64,000 bases of DNA, from contig NZ_ARXR01000004.1 in assembly GCF_015356855.1 (NCBI RefSeq), positions 124,001-188,000 of the forward strand. Reading direction: 5' to 3'. Origin of the DNA: Alloalcanivorax venustensis ISO4 (GTDB taxonomy: Bacteria; Pseudomonadota; Gammaproteobacteria; Pseudomonadales; Alcanivoracaceae). Below the pieces are notes generated by a model that worked only from the letters and a program-made list of their open reading frames with translations, did no database searches and was not told the DNA's origin. Position 1 is the first letter of the stretch. Each line of letters opens with the position of its first letter. Positions 17,348 to 26,188 of this stretch are shown piece by piece. A program made the translations under genes and the position numbers.

Positions 17348-19321
17348 ATGAGCACCAGCGATACGCAGCACGACGACGCCACACCGGACCTGGCGGGACG
17401 CTTCGACCAGGCCCTGGAACAGGTGAGCCAGGCCAGCCGTTTCGCCAAGGCACTGCACACCGGCAAGGTCCTTCAACTGGCCGGCCGCCTGTTGTGCCAG
17501 CCCGAGGGCGCCGAGCAGCTGTATCAGCGCGCCACGGCGATCGAACATTCGGGCCTATTTTCCGGCACCGACTGGGCCAACCCAGAGATTCTGCAGGCGG
17601 ACATCACCGTTCAGACCCTGCGGCTGGGTGCGCCGGACGACATCACCCTGGAAGCCCTCAGTGAATTGCGCCTGCTGGCGGTGGCCCAGGGCGAGCTGCC
17701 CCACGACGCGCTGTCCGCGGAACAGGCGCACCACTACCTGGCCCAGGTGCTGGCGCTGAACCTGGATCTGCTGTTCGAAACCGGCGGCGAAGCGATCCGC
17801 GTGCGCCAGGGCCGCATGGCGGTGGCGGTACGCGGCGTGCTGCAGTTGCTGGTGTCGCGCATCGGCTACGACAACATCATCGACCGGCTGATCGAGGAGA
17901 TCTGGCGGATTCTGGCCCAGCGGCCGGTACGGGTGGACCACCTCAAGGCGATGATCACGCAGATCGCCGCCTGCCTGTACAACCCGGCGATCACGGTGTC
18001 CAACAGCCGCGGCGCGGACCGTTTGGTGAGTGCCCTGTTCGGGCCCACCCAGGCCTCCGTGGAGGACCCGGGCCTGGAGGTGTACGCCGAGCGGTTGGCG
18101 GGCATGGACAGCCAGGCACTGCAGCAGGAGGCCAACGGCTTCGCCCGCGCGATGCACGACACCGGCCTGGTGTCGGCGTACCAGCCGGTGTTCCTGCGCT
18201 TCGCCGTGTCCCAATCCACCGACCTGGTGAGCGCCGCCCTGGGCCTGAGCGCCACCGGCCGCGACGCCCTGCTCTGCTACCAGGATCTGGTCTATGCGCT
18301 GATCGACGCCTCGGTGTTTCCGGAAACCGCCCAGGCCGCCTACGGGCTGGCGCTGATGCTGGAGCGCGGCGTGCTGTTCGCGCCGCCGGTGGCGCCGGCG
18401 CTGTGGCGGCAGCTGGGCCAGACCCTGAGCGCCAACGCCGACGCCGCCATCGTCCAGGCACTGAGCGACATCCGACCGGCCAAGGTGCAGCTGATCGCCG
18501 GCGTGCTCGGCGTGCTCGGCCTGCCGCTGGGCGTCGGCCAGGGCAACAACCCCACCTGCCAGTCGGCGCGGGCGATTTCCATGTGGGCCTACAACGACCC
18601 GGACTACCTGCTGCAGATGATCGTCTGGGCCACCCGCGACGACGACCTGGTGATGCACTTCGAGGGCCAGCGTCTGTCCTCCAAGGAGCTGGCGCTGACC
18701 ACGCCCGCGATCGCACCGCTGGACGTGGACGCGGTGTCGGCGGTGCTGGTGCCCCACCTGGACCGCATCTATCACGCCATGGGCGCGCTGTGCGCGGACC
18801 GGGGCGACGACCCGCACCGCTGGATCAATCCGGAATTCCACGGCTGGTGGGTGGGCCGCGGGTTCAAGCTGGCGGTGGACCTGCCCACCGGCAAGCTGAG
18901 CCACTACGACGATTTCGTGCGTTACTTCTACGCCTGCTACCACCCGCTGCACAACGGCAACCAGCCGTTGATCTATCCGCAGCCGGTGGGCCTGGCGGTG
19001 ACCGACAGCGCCGCCCGTTTCGTCGGTTGGCACGCCATCACCATCCAGCGGGTGACGCTGGATCAGGACGAAGTGATGCGGGTGTACTTCTACAACCCCA
19101 ACAACGACTCCGGGCAGGACCTGGGCAACGGGGTGAAGGTGTCCACCGAAGGACGCGGCGAGCGCTTCGGCGAATCGTCCCTGCCGGTGGCGGAGTTCGT
19201 GTCACGCCTGTACATCTTCCACTACGATCCGCTTGAGCACATCGACCCCGCCGGCGTGCCGGCGGAGGACGTGGCGGAAGTGGAAGCGCTGGCGCGGGGC
19301 AGCTGGGCGCTGGAGCGCTAG
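17348..19321 (+). CDS. Unrecognised 657-residue protein with possible papain-like C-H-N triad
   Basis: I do not recognise this family. The N-terminal 390 residues look largely helical, with no signal peptide or clear membrane span. The C-terminal third carries [15 protein letters not shown] (Cys404), [10 protein letters not shown] (His562) and YFYNPNND (Asn583). A Cys before a helix, then a His in a strand, then Asn/Asp is the order of papain-fold proteases, transglutaminases and C39-type peptidases, so a cysteine hydrolase or acyltransferase is possible (inference). It is divergent from the ATP-grasp gene and its 3' end overlaps the HDAC-like gene by 4 bases. A -10-like TATAGT lies at 17292, without a clear -35. 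Confidence 0.6.
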   Translation: MSTSDTQHDDATPDLAGRFDQALEQVSQASRFAKALHTGKVLQLAGRLLCQPEGAEQLYQRATAIEHSGLFSGTDWANPEILQADITVQTLRLGAPDDITLEALSELRLLAVAQGELPHDALSAEQAHHYLAQVLALNLDLLFETGGEAIRVRQGRMAVAVRGVLQLLVSRIGYDNIIDRLIEEIWRILAQRPVRVDHLKAMITQIAACLYNPAITVSNSRGADRLVSALFGPTQASVEDPGLEVYAERLAGMDSQALQQEANGFARAMHDTGLVSAYQPVFLRFAVSQSTDLVSAALGLSATGRDALLCYQDLVYALIDASVFPETAQAAYGLALMLERGVLFAPPVAPALWRQLGQTLSANADAAIVQALSDIRPAKVQLIAGVLGVLGLPLGVGQGNNPTCQSARAISMWAYNDPDYLLQMIVWATRDDDLVMHFEGQRLSSKELALTTPAIAPLDVDAVSAVLVPHLDRIYHAMGALCADRGDDPHRWINPEFHGWWVGRGFKLAVDLPTGKLSHYDDFVRYFYACYHPLHNGNQPLIYPQPVGLAVTDSAARFVGWHAITIQRVTLDQDEVMRVYFYNPNNDSGQDLGNGVKVSTEGRGERFGESSLPVAEFVSRLYIFHYDPLEHIDPAGVPAEDVAEVEALARGSWALER

Positions 19322-20415
19322 TCTTCCCGGAAGGCGTCGCGGTGGAACCCGGCGGCCTCTTCCACTTCGTTGATGCCCGGCGCCCAGGGATCCTGCGGGT
19401 CGGCGCCGGCCATCACTTCCAGGGAGGCATGCACGCCGCGGGCCAGGGATTCGGTGTGGTAGCCGCCCTCCAGCACCATCGCCAGCCGGCCGCCGCAATG
19501 GCGGTCGGCGATCTCCCGCACGATGCCGGTCATTGAGGCGAAGCCCTCGTAGCTGACGTTCATGGCCAGATCAAAGCGGTGCGCGTCGAAGCCGGCGGAC
19601 ACCAGCACCAGGTCCGGCCGGAAAGCGTCCGCCGCCGGCACCAGAATATCCCGGAACGCCTTGAGCATGGCCATGTCGCCGGTACCGCCGGGCAGCGGCA
19701 CGTTCACCGTGTAGCCCTCGCCCAGACCGCCGCCCACTTCGGACAACGAGCCGGAGCCGGGGTAGAACGGCGCCGCGCGGTGGGTATCGAAAAACAGAAC
19801 GTCCGGGTCGGCCCAGAAAATTTCCTGGGTGCCGTTGCCGTGGTGCGCATCCCAATCCACGATCAGCACGCGCCGGCAGCCGAGGGCCGCCTGGGCATGG
19901 GCCGCCGCCACCGCCACGTTGTTGAAGAGACAGAAGCCGCGGGCGCGCACGGATTCAGCATGATGGCCCGGTGGCCGGACCAGGGCGAAGGCCCCGGCGG
20001 CACGGCCCGCGACCACCGCCTCCACCGCCGCCACGGCGGTGCCGGCGGCCACCTCCGCGGCCTCCACACTGCCCGGCGACACCGCCGTGGTGTCCATGTC
20101 CAGCCAGGCGTTTTCGCCGCGCATGGCGTAAATGCCGTCCAGGTAAGAGGTGGTGTGCACCCGGGCCAGTTCCGCCCGGGTGGCCACGCGCCCGGCTTCC
20201 AGACGGACGCCCGGCACCGGCTCACGCTCGAGCAGATCGAGCACGGCGGTGAGCCGGCCCGGGTGTTCCGGGTAGCTCCACTTGGCGCCCAGCCCGGAAA
20301 GAATTTCCCGCACCCGGCGGTCCAGCCGCCCCGGCAGGAAGGCGGCGTCCGGGTCGGGCCGGTGATCCAGCATGCGCGGATCCTGGAACAGTATCACTTC
20401 ACGGTCACCGATCAT
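19318..20415 (-). CDS. Histone deacetylase-family (acetylpolyamine-type) amidohydrolase
   Basis: 365 residues with the complete arginase/deacetylase-fold active site: RPPGHHAE (two catalytic His), [11 protein letters not shown] and [10 protein letters not shown] (zinc ligands Asp, His, Asp) and EGGYH (transition-state Tyr). Bacterial members deacetylate polyamines or other N-acetylated small molecules in the cytosol. Convergent with, and overlapping by 4 bases, the 657-residue gene. About 30 bases downstream of the fused TRAP permease gene on the same strand, so it may be co-transcribed with that transporter. Confidence 0.9.
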   Translation of the reverse strand: MIGDREVILFQDPRMLDHRPDPDAAFLPGRLDRRVREILSGLGAKWSYPEHPGRLTAVLDLLEREPVPGVRLEAGRVATRAELARVHTTSYLDGIYAMRGENAWLDMDTTAVSPGSVEAAEVAAGTAVAAVEAVVAGRAAGAFALVRPPGHHAESVRARGFCLFNNVAVAAAHAQAALGCRRVLIVDWDAHHGNGTQEIFWADPDVLFFDTHRAAPFYPGSGSLSEVGGGLGEGYTVNVPLPGGTGDMAMLKAFRDILVPAADAFRPDLVLVSAGFDAHRFDLAMNVSYEGFASMTGIVREIADRHCGGRLAMVLEGGYHTESLARGVHASLEVMAGADPQDPWAPGINEVEEAAGFHRDAFRED

Positions 20416-20445
20416 GGCGCCCCCGTCCGAGAAAACCTTCTTTCC

Positions 20446-22443
20446 TTATACAGGTTCCCGGCGGGACGACAAGAGCCCGCGATTGATCCACAGCGCCAGC
20501 CCCAGGGCCGGCACGGTCAACGCCAGGCTGAGCGCGAACATGGCGCCGTGACCCAGCGGCATGGCGCCGCCGCCGGGCACGGCGAACGCCAGCCCGCCGA
20601 CGATCAGCATTAACCGGATCGGCCATTGCAGGAGCCGCTGCGTGGACAAGCTGCCGATGCCCACCAGATAGCCCTGAATGGCGCTGGCGATCAGCACCAC
20701 ACCGACCAGGGCCTGCGCCAGTACCAGCGCGATTTCCTGCCAGCCGCCTTGCAGAATCAGCGCCGGGTTCAGCACGAACAGGAACGGCACGAAATAAATC
20801 ACACTGCCCAGACGCATGGCGTTAAGGCCGGTTTCCATCGGCTTGGAGCCGGCCACCGTGGCCGCCGCGAAAGCGCCCAACGCCACCGGCGGCGTGATGT
20901 AACTGAGCATGCCCCAGTAGAGAATGAACAGGTGCACGGCCAGCGGATTCATACCCCCGCCCTGAATCAATGCCGGCGCCAGCGCCACCGCGAGGAAAAT
21001 ATAGGCGGCGGTCACGGTCATGCCGATACCGAGAATAAAGCTGGTCACCGCGCCCATCAGCAACAATACCAGCGGGTTGCCGCCGGCGATGTAGATCAGG
21101 TCGTTGGCGATGGTGCCCGACAGCCCGGTGACCGACAGCGCGCCCACCAACAAGCCGACGCCGGCCAGAATGGTAATCAACTCGGCAAACAGCTTGCCGG
21201 CGCTGGAGAAGAAGTCGGTGACGTCGCGCCAGCCCCAACGCTGATACGGCAGAATCTGGTTGATCACCAGCAGCAGCGCGGTGGCGTAGAACGGCGCGAT
21301 CGCTTCACGGCGCAGCCAGAACAGCATCCAGATCAGCAACACGAACACGAAAATAAAGTACCAGCCTTCCTTGAGCGTCTGCTTGAGTGACGGCAGTTCC
21401 TCTTCGGGCAGGCCCTTGAGTTCATGTTTCGCGGCGTAGGCGTCGATCTGCACGAACAGACCGAGATAGAACAAAAGCGACGGCACCACCGCCGCCAGCG
21501 CGATGGTGCTGTAGGGCGTATTCAGGAAGCTGGCCATGACAAAGGCGGTGGCGCCCATCACCGGCGGCATCAGGACCCCGCCGGTGGAAGCGCATGCCTC
21601 CACGCCGGCGGCGTAGGAGCGGCCGATACCGACCCGGCGCATGGCGGGAATAGTGAGCACCCCGGTGGTCAGCACGTTGGTGATCACGCTGCCGCTCATG
21701 GAGCCCATCAGGCCGCTGGAGAAGATCGATACCTTGGCGGGCCCGCCGCGCACATGGCCGAGCAACGCGAACGCCAGGTTGATAAAGAACTTCCCGCCGC
21801 CGGTTTTTTGCAAGGCCACGCCGAACAGCAGAAAGCCGATCACCAGATTGGCGAACGCCTGCAACGGAATGCCGAACACGCTCTCACGGCTCATGGCGTG
21901 GTAAATGGCGGTCTGGCTCGGTGAGGACGGAAAGCCCTGAATCGGCCCCGGCATGATGTCGGCGACCATCGGGTAGCAGCCGGCCACGCCGACAATCAAC
22001 GCCAGCGGCCAGCCGCCGGCCCGGCGCACCGCCTCCACCGTCAGCCCCCACAATACGAAACTCATCACCGTGGCGGTTTGCGGCGCGGCGTATTCCCAGC
22101 CGTTGTCGAGAATGCGCTCGGCGTTATACACAAAGTAGCCGCAGGTCCCCACGGCCAGCAAAAACAGCAGCACGTCGTACCAGGCCACCCGTCGGCGGTC
22201 GCCACCGGAAAACGCGGGCCACATGATGAACACCAGCGGCACCATCAGCGCCACCACGGTGTAGAGAAACTGGCTCTCCACCGCGGTGACCAGACTGAAA
22301 TAGCCCAGGTTAAGAACGTAATCGAGGGTCAGAACGGTGAGAACCAGGGTCGCCAGGCGCGGCAGCCAGGGCCAGAGGCCCTGTAAGTCGCGCACGCCCG
22401 ACACCTGCTTCGCCGTTGGCTCACCCGTATGATGAGAATCCAC
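20446..22443 (-). CDS. TRAP transporter permease, DctQ-DctM fusion (TAXI type)
   Basis: 665 residues with about 16-18 membrane helices. The N-terminal ~180 residues correspond to the small (Q) subunit and the rest to the large (M) subunit, with GSMSGSVITNV and GGVLMPPVMGATAF as M-subunit hallmarks. Fused QM permeases belong with TAXI-type binding proteins, which is the next gene upstream (27 bases apart). Imports an unknown organic solute, driven by an ion gradient. Confidence 0.93.
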   Translation of the reverse strand: MDSHHTGEPTAKQVSGVRDLQGLWPWLPRLATLVLTVLTLDYVLNLGYFSLVTAVESQFLYTVVALMVPLVFIMWPAFSGGDRRRVAWYDVLLFLLAVGTCGYFVYNAERILDNGWEYAAPQTATVMSFVLWGLTVEAVRRAGGWPLALIVGVAGCYPMVADIMPGPIQGFPSSPSQTAIYHAMSRESVFGIPLQAFANLVIGFLLFGVALQKTGGGKFFINLAFALLGHVRGGPAKVSIFSSGLMGSMSGSVITNVLTTGVLTIPAMRRVGIGRSYAAGVEACASTGGVLMPPVMGATAFVMASFLNTPYSTIALAAVVPSLLFYLGLFVQIDAYAAKHELKGLPEEELPSLKQTLKEGWYFIFVFVLLIWMLFWLRREAIAPFYATALLLVINQILPYQRWGWRDVTDFFSSAGKLFAELITILAGVGLLVGALSVTGLSGTIANDLIYIAGGNPLVLLLMGAVTSFILGIGMTVTAAYIFLAVALAPALIQGGGMNPLAVHLFILYWGMLSYITPPVALGAFAAATVAGSKPMETGLNAMRLGSVIYFVPFLFVLNPALILQGGWQEIALVLAQALVGVVLIASAIQGYLVGIGSLSTQRLLQWPIRLMLIVGGLAFAVPGGGAMPLGHGAMFALSLALTVPALGLALWINRGLLSSRREPV

Positions 22444-22470
22444 GGCAGAACTCCTTGAAGCGGGACAGAC

Positions 22471-23625
22471 TTAGCGGAACACCGGGTTCATGCCCTCGGC
22501 TTCCAGCGCCTCGGCGCGGGCCTTCATCCAACCCTCGCGGAACGCCTCATCGTCCTCCGGCGCGTCGCTGGTGTAGGCCTTCCAGGTGTTTTGCAGCACC
22601 TGCTGGCGTTTCACCAGACGGTCCTGGTGGGCCTGCATCTCATCGGTCCAGTGGCCGATTTCCTTGTAGTAGGCCACCACTTCATCGTGGAACGGGATTA
22701 CCCACTGCATGTTCTGCTTTTCCAGGGCGTAGCCGGAGTTGCCAGGCGCCGCATCCTTGTATTTGTCGTGATCCTCGATCAGCACTTTAATAAGACCGCC
22801 CGCCAGACCGCTTTGCTGATCCGCGTTGGCGACCAGAATCGGATAGGGGTAGCTGGCGCCCACCCAGGGGTTGTCCTTGCCATAATCGCCGGCGGCGGCG
22901 GTGACTTGATGGGGCTGGAAATAGGGTGCCACGGCCTGCAAACGCTTCCAGCCCTCCTTGTTCTCGGGATCGAGCCGCGGCCAGACAATACCACGCGGGC
23001 TGGCGGCCAGTTGTTGCGCCGGCGGCGCCACCGACATGGTGAATCCGGTGTCGCTCTGGCCGGCGATCACGCCGTCGAACGCGCGCCCGTAACCGGGGAA
23101 TTCAACCCGCTCCACGTCGTCCCAGGTGAGCCCGCCGAACGCCAGAAACGCCTCGGTGCCCAGGTTGAGGGCATCGTCACCGCGAATGTAGGAGACTTTC
23201 TTGCCCTTGAGGTCCGCCGGTGTTTCCACTTCGATGTCACCGGCCACGGCGACGCCGAGACCGAAGCTGGCGATTGAGGTGGCGATCACCCGGATCGGCT
23301 GCGGCCCCCATTGGCGGTCAGCGAACATCAGCACGCCTTCCGAACCGTAATAACTGGCGATACCACAGGCACACAGCGGCACCCGGCCGGTGCGCAGCGG
23401 CGTCATACGGGATACATCGTTTTCGCCGGGGAGAATACGCACCGACACGTCGTATTCGTTTTGCAGAAGATTGCCCACCGACACCATCTGGGTGTAGCCG
23501 GCGGAGCCGGTGCCGTAGGCGGTCATGGCGATGGTGCCGGGCAGCTTCACATTGTCCGCCGCCTGGGTCAGGCCGGCCAACACCAGGGCGGCCAGACAGA
23601 GTGCGCCTCGCTGGAAAAGGGTCAT
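22471..23625 (-). CDS. TAXI-family TRAP transporter solute-binding protein
   Basis: 384-residue periplasmic protein with a signal peptide (MTLFQRGALCLAALVLAG, cleavage after TQA) and the family start PGTIAMTAYGTGSAGY, followed by a long type-specific C-terminus. ATG 23625 with GGAG upstream is preferred over an ATG seven codons earlier. First gene of an operon with the fused permease and probably the deacetylase-like enzyme. Its promoter region holds the palindrome shared with the dctP operon. Confidence 0.93.
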   Translation of the reverse strand: MTLFQRGALCLAALVLAGLTQAADNVKLPGTIAMTAYGTGSAGYTQMVSVGNLLQNEYDVSVRILPGENDVSRMTPLRTGRVPLCACGIASYYGSEGVLMFADRQWGPQPIRVIATSIASFGLGVAVAGDIEVETPADLKGKKVSYIRGDDALNLGTEAFLAFGGLTWDDVERVEFPGYGRAFDGVIAGQSDTGFTMSVAPPAQQLAASPRGIVWPRLDPENKEGWKRLQAVAPYFQPHQVTAAAGDYGKDNPWVGASYPYPILVANADQQSGLAGGLIKVLIEDHDKYKDAAPGNSGYALEKQNMQWVIPFHDEVVAYYKEIGHWTDEMQAHQDRLVKRQQVLQNTWKAYTSDAPEDDEAFREGWMKARAEALEAEGMNPVFR

Positions 23626-23661
23626 GGTTGCTCTCCGTTTACGCATTGTTGTTGTGATAGC

Positions 23662-23680
23662 TATTCCGCATAGCGAAACA
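23662..23680. promoter_or_regulatory. IclR-like palindromic operator upstream of the TAXI gene
   Basis: TATTCCGCATAGCGAAACA, 37 bases before the start codon. It differs from the dctP operator (12321-12339) at only a few positions, and read on the gene strand both give TRTTYCGCTATGCGRAATA. The common position relative to the start and the shared sequence argue for one regulator of both transporters. Confidence 0.6.
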
Positions 23681-23811
23681 GGCGTCCAATAACGTTCTCG
23701 GTTAGAGCCTATACCCGGGAGAGAGGAGGGGAAAGTGACCGCGTCGACAATCCTGGCGGAGAGCGCGCCGCTCGAGTGCGGGGCAAAGGCTGGGCACTAA
23801 ACAGCGGGCAT

Positions 23812-23842
23812 AAAAAAAGCGGGGCCCGAAGGCCCCGCTTTT
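23812..23842 (-). terminator. Bidirectional intrinsic terminator after the cold shock gene
   Basis: An 8-bp perfect stem GCGGGGCC/GGCCCCGC with a CGAA-type tetraloop is flanked by seven A on the plus strand (seven T on the minus strand) and TTTT on the other side. It ends the cold shock transcript about 45 bases after its stop. Confidence 0.85.
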
Positions 23843-23884
23843 CCTGCCCGGCGCGGTTAGGCGCGGGCGGCTTTCAACATCGCT

Positions 23885-24091
23885 TTATACGGCGACGATG
23901 TTCTCTGCCTGAGGACCTTTCTGGCCCTGAGTTACAGTGAACTCAACGCGCTGGCCTTCGGCCAGGGTTTTGAAGCCTGAGCCCTGGATAGCGCTGAAGT
24001 GTGCGAACACGTCAGGGCCGTTTTCCTGCTCGATAAAACCAAAACCTTTAGCTTCGTTGAACCACTTAACGGTACCGGTGGTAGTGGACAT
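23885..24091 (-). CDS. CspA-family cold shock protein
   Basis: 68-residue single OB-fold RNA/DNA chaperone. RNP1 (KGFGFIEQ) and RNP2 (VFAHFSAI) are intact, as is the N-terminal TGTVKWFN. About 217 bases without a gene separate it from the next gene upstream, room for the long structured 5' leader usual for csp mRNAs. I could not fix the promoter: a TTGAAA-like -35 (24231-24236) has no well-spaced -10. Confidence 0.95.
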   Translation of the reverse strand: MSTTTGTVKWFNEAKGFGFIEQENGPDVFAHFSAIQGSGFKTLAEGQRVEFTVTQGQKGPQAENIVAV

Positions 24092-24308
24092 AATAGTCTC
24101 CTGATCATTCAGAAAGTAATGGAAGCCCGCTGGGGGCCGATTGTGCTGGAAGTCTTACGGTTACTTATGAAGGTCAGGACGAACGCTAACTGGTAGGGCA
24201 TCGAACAGGGATTCATAAATACGTGCATACTTTCAAGCTGTGACCAAGGATACACGCCTTCCGGCCCCTGTCAAAACTATTTCGCTCCGCCCGGCATGCC
24301 GGGCCCGG

Positions 24309-24668
24309 TCACTCCCGGACCCAGGCCAGCGCGGCGCTCTTTTCCTCCAGGGGAAACGCCTTTACTTCCACCGAGGGCATCAGCCGGTCGGTCACGGACG
24401 CAATTTTGTGCACCCAGGAGCGGTCCGAAACCACCGCCTCCCGCTCGAAGCGCCGCCAATTGCCGAGGCCGAACTTCATGTCCTTGAACAGGGCTTCCAG
24501 CCCGATGCCGCCCAGGGACACCAACTCCACATAGAGACGAATCTTGTCGTGCCGGGTCAGCCGGTCCTCTATCTCCGCCAGCACCCGGTCGAAGGTCTCG
24601 TTGTCCACCTTGCCGTCGATACGCAGCCCGACGATGTGGTCTTCCTGAAGCTCGATCAATTCCATCAT
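24309..24668 (-). CDS. STAS/SpoIIAA-like protein
   Basis: 119 residues with the SpoIIAA-like (PF11964) pattern: IVGLRIDGKVDNETFD at the N-terminus, a central Y-V-E-L strand and a C-terminal VKAFPLEEKSAALAWV. These small soluble proteins are thought to bind phospholipid or signal within the STAS fold; function unproven. AAGGAG lies 7 bases before the ATG. Divergent from the sigma-28-controlled chemoreceptor-like gene. Confidence 0.82.
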   Translation of the reverse strand: MMELIELQEDHIVGLRIDGKVDNETFDRVLAEIEDRLTRHDKIRLYVELVSLGGIGLEALFKDMKFGLGNWRRFEREAVVSDRSWVHKIASVTDRLMPSVEVKAFPLEEKSAALAWVRE

Positions 24669-24717
24669 GACACCACTCCTTTTGTGTCTTGCCTTACCCG
24701 TTTAGATGCGGCGGCTC

Positions 24718-24744
24718 TAAAGCTTTCTCAAGAGGGGCCGATAA
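24718..24744 (+). promoter_or_regulatory. Predicted sigma-28 (FliA) promoter
   Basis: TAAAGCTT, an 11-base spacer, then GCCGATAA. This matches the FliA consensus (TAAAGTTT-N11-GCCGATAA) at 15 of 16 positions with exact spacing. It lies 124 bases before the start of the MCP-like gene and places that gene in the flagellar/chemotaxis regulon. Confidence 0.8.
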
Positions 24745-24867
24745 GATTTGATAACCCCTCCTTTAAACTTTTTATTTCCCCTTATAGGTCAACGGGTTAG
24801 GCCTGTTTCTTGCAACCTCCGCCTGGCCCCCGGGCGCTCTGTGTCAATGCATCAAAAGGAGCAGGAC

Positions 24868-25920
24868 ATGCAAGACAACACCATCCTGAAGCTGGCCTAC
24901 GACATCTCCCAAATGACCCGCGACAAGGTCGGCGCCATTGAGTCGATCATGACCACCACCAAGATTTTGGCACTCAATGCGCGCATCGAAGCCGGCCGCG
25001 CCGGCACCGCCGGTGCCGCCTTCGGCGTGGTCGCCGAGGAAATCGGCAATGTCTCCGAGCAGATCAATCATATCGCCGCGGATTTCCGCGACGCGGTGGA
25101 AGCCCACACCAGCGAGATCGAGGAAGCCGGCGGCCGGATGCTGATCGATTTTCGCGGCCAGCGTTTCACCGACCTGTCGTTGAACGCCATTGAGATCATC
25201 GACCGCAACCTGTTCGAGCGCTCCTGCGACGTGCGCTGGTGGGCGACCGACAGCGCTCTGGTCAGCGCCGCCGCCAACCCCGGCGACGTCCCGGGGCTGG
25301 AGCACGCCAGCCAAAGGCTGGCGACCATCCTGCGTTCCTATGTGGTGTATCTGGACTTATGGGTTACCGACGACCGCGGCCGGGTGATCGCCAACGGCCG
25401 GCCGGATCGCTACCCCGGCGCGGTGGGCCTGGACGTATCGCGCAGCGCCTGGTTTCAGCAGGCCATGCGCACCGCCAGCGGTGACGAGTTCGCGGTCACC
25501 GATATCGCCCGCAACCCGGCGCTGGACGACGCGGCGGTGGCCACCTATGCCACGGCGATCCGTGACGGCGGCCAGGAGAACGGTGACGCCATCGGCGTGC
25601 TGGGCATCTTTTTCGACTGGACGCCGCAAGCCGGCGACGTGGTCAACGGCGTCGGGCTCAGCGACGAGGAACGCGGCGCCTGCCGGGTCATGCTGCTGGA
25701 CGCCCAGCATCGCGTTATCGCCGACGCCAGCGGCAAGGGCGAGCTGGGCGACCATTACCCGCTGAACACCCGGGCGCCGGACGGCGGCACCCTGGAGCGG
25801 GGCTACTACGTGGACGGCGACCGCCTGGTGGCCTTCGCCCTGACCCCCGGTTACGAAACCTACCGGGGGCTGGGCTGGTACGGCGTCATCGAATGCGACC
25901 TGACGCGGCGGGCGGAGTAA
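24868..25920 (+). CDS. Soluble MCP-like signalling protein with C-terminal Cache-like sensor
   Basis: 350 residues. Residues ~1-85 resemble part of the MCP signalling hairpin (KILALNARIEAGRAG, FGVVAEEIGNVSEQI), the region that binds CheA/CheW. The rest resembles a Cache sensor (YLDLWVTDDRGRVIANG, WFQQAM, DEFAVTDIARNP, GVLGIFFDW). The order is reversed compared with ordinary chemoreceptors and no membrane helix is present, so it is cytosolic. ATG 24868 has AAGGAG 6 bases upstream. The sigma-28 promoter in front supports a chemotaxis role. Ligand unknown. Confidence 0.82.
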   Translation: MQDNTILKLAYDISQMTRDKVGAIESIMTTTKILALNARIEAGRAGTAGAAFGVVAEEIGNVSEQINHIAADFRDAVEAHTSEIEEAGGRMLIDFRGQRFTDLSLNAIEIIDRNLFERSCDVRWWATDSALVSAAANPGDVPGLEHASQRLATILRSYVVYLDLWVTDDRGRVIANGRPDRYPGAVGLDVSRSAWFQQAMRTASGDEFAVTDIARNPALDDAAVATYATAIRDGGQENGDAIGVLGIFFDWTPQAGDVVNGVGLSDEERGACRVMLLDAQHRVIADASGKGELGDHYPLNTRAPDGGTLERGYYVDGDRLVAFALTPGYETYRGLGWYGVIECDLTRRAE

Positions 25921-25999
25921 GCAAAGGCATCTGGAAAAAGCACCGGACCGGTTGCACACTGGCGAAGACCAAGGACACAACCTTCGAAGGAGTCGTACC

Positions 26000-26173
26000 A
26001 TGCCGTTCACCGCCACCGACCCGATCAAGATCATCTTCGCGATTCTGCTGCCGCCCGTGGGCGTGTTTCTGGAAGTGGGCTTCAAGGGCCATTTCTGGCT
26101 GAACATCCTGCTGACCCTGCTCGGCTACATTCCGGGCATCATCCACGCGCTCTACGTGATCTTTAAGCACTGA
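26000..26173 (+). CDS. YqaE/Pmp3-family membrane peptide
   Basis: 57 residues, two membrane helices joined by a short loop (IIFAILLPPVGVFLEVG and LNILLTLLGYIPGIIHALYVI), the signature of the stress-linked Pmp3/YqaE proteolipids that affect membrane potential. GAAGGAG lies just upstream of the ATG. 79 bases after the MCP-like gene. Confidence 0.9.
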   Translation: MPFTATDPIKIIFAILLPPVGVFLEVGFKGHFWLNILLTLLGYIPGIIHALYVIFKH

Positions 26174-26188
26174 GGCCGGCCGGCGGCG

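Noticed and set aside
24210-24236. TTGAAA/ATGAAT as the cold shock gene promoter on the minus strand
   Set aside because: The spacers available (11-15 bases) are all too short for sigma-70.
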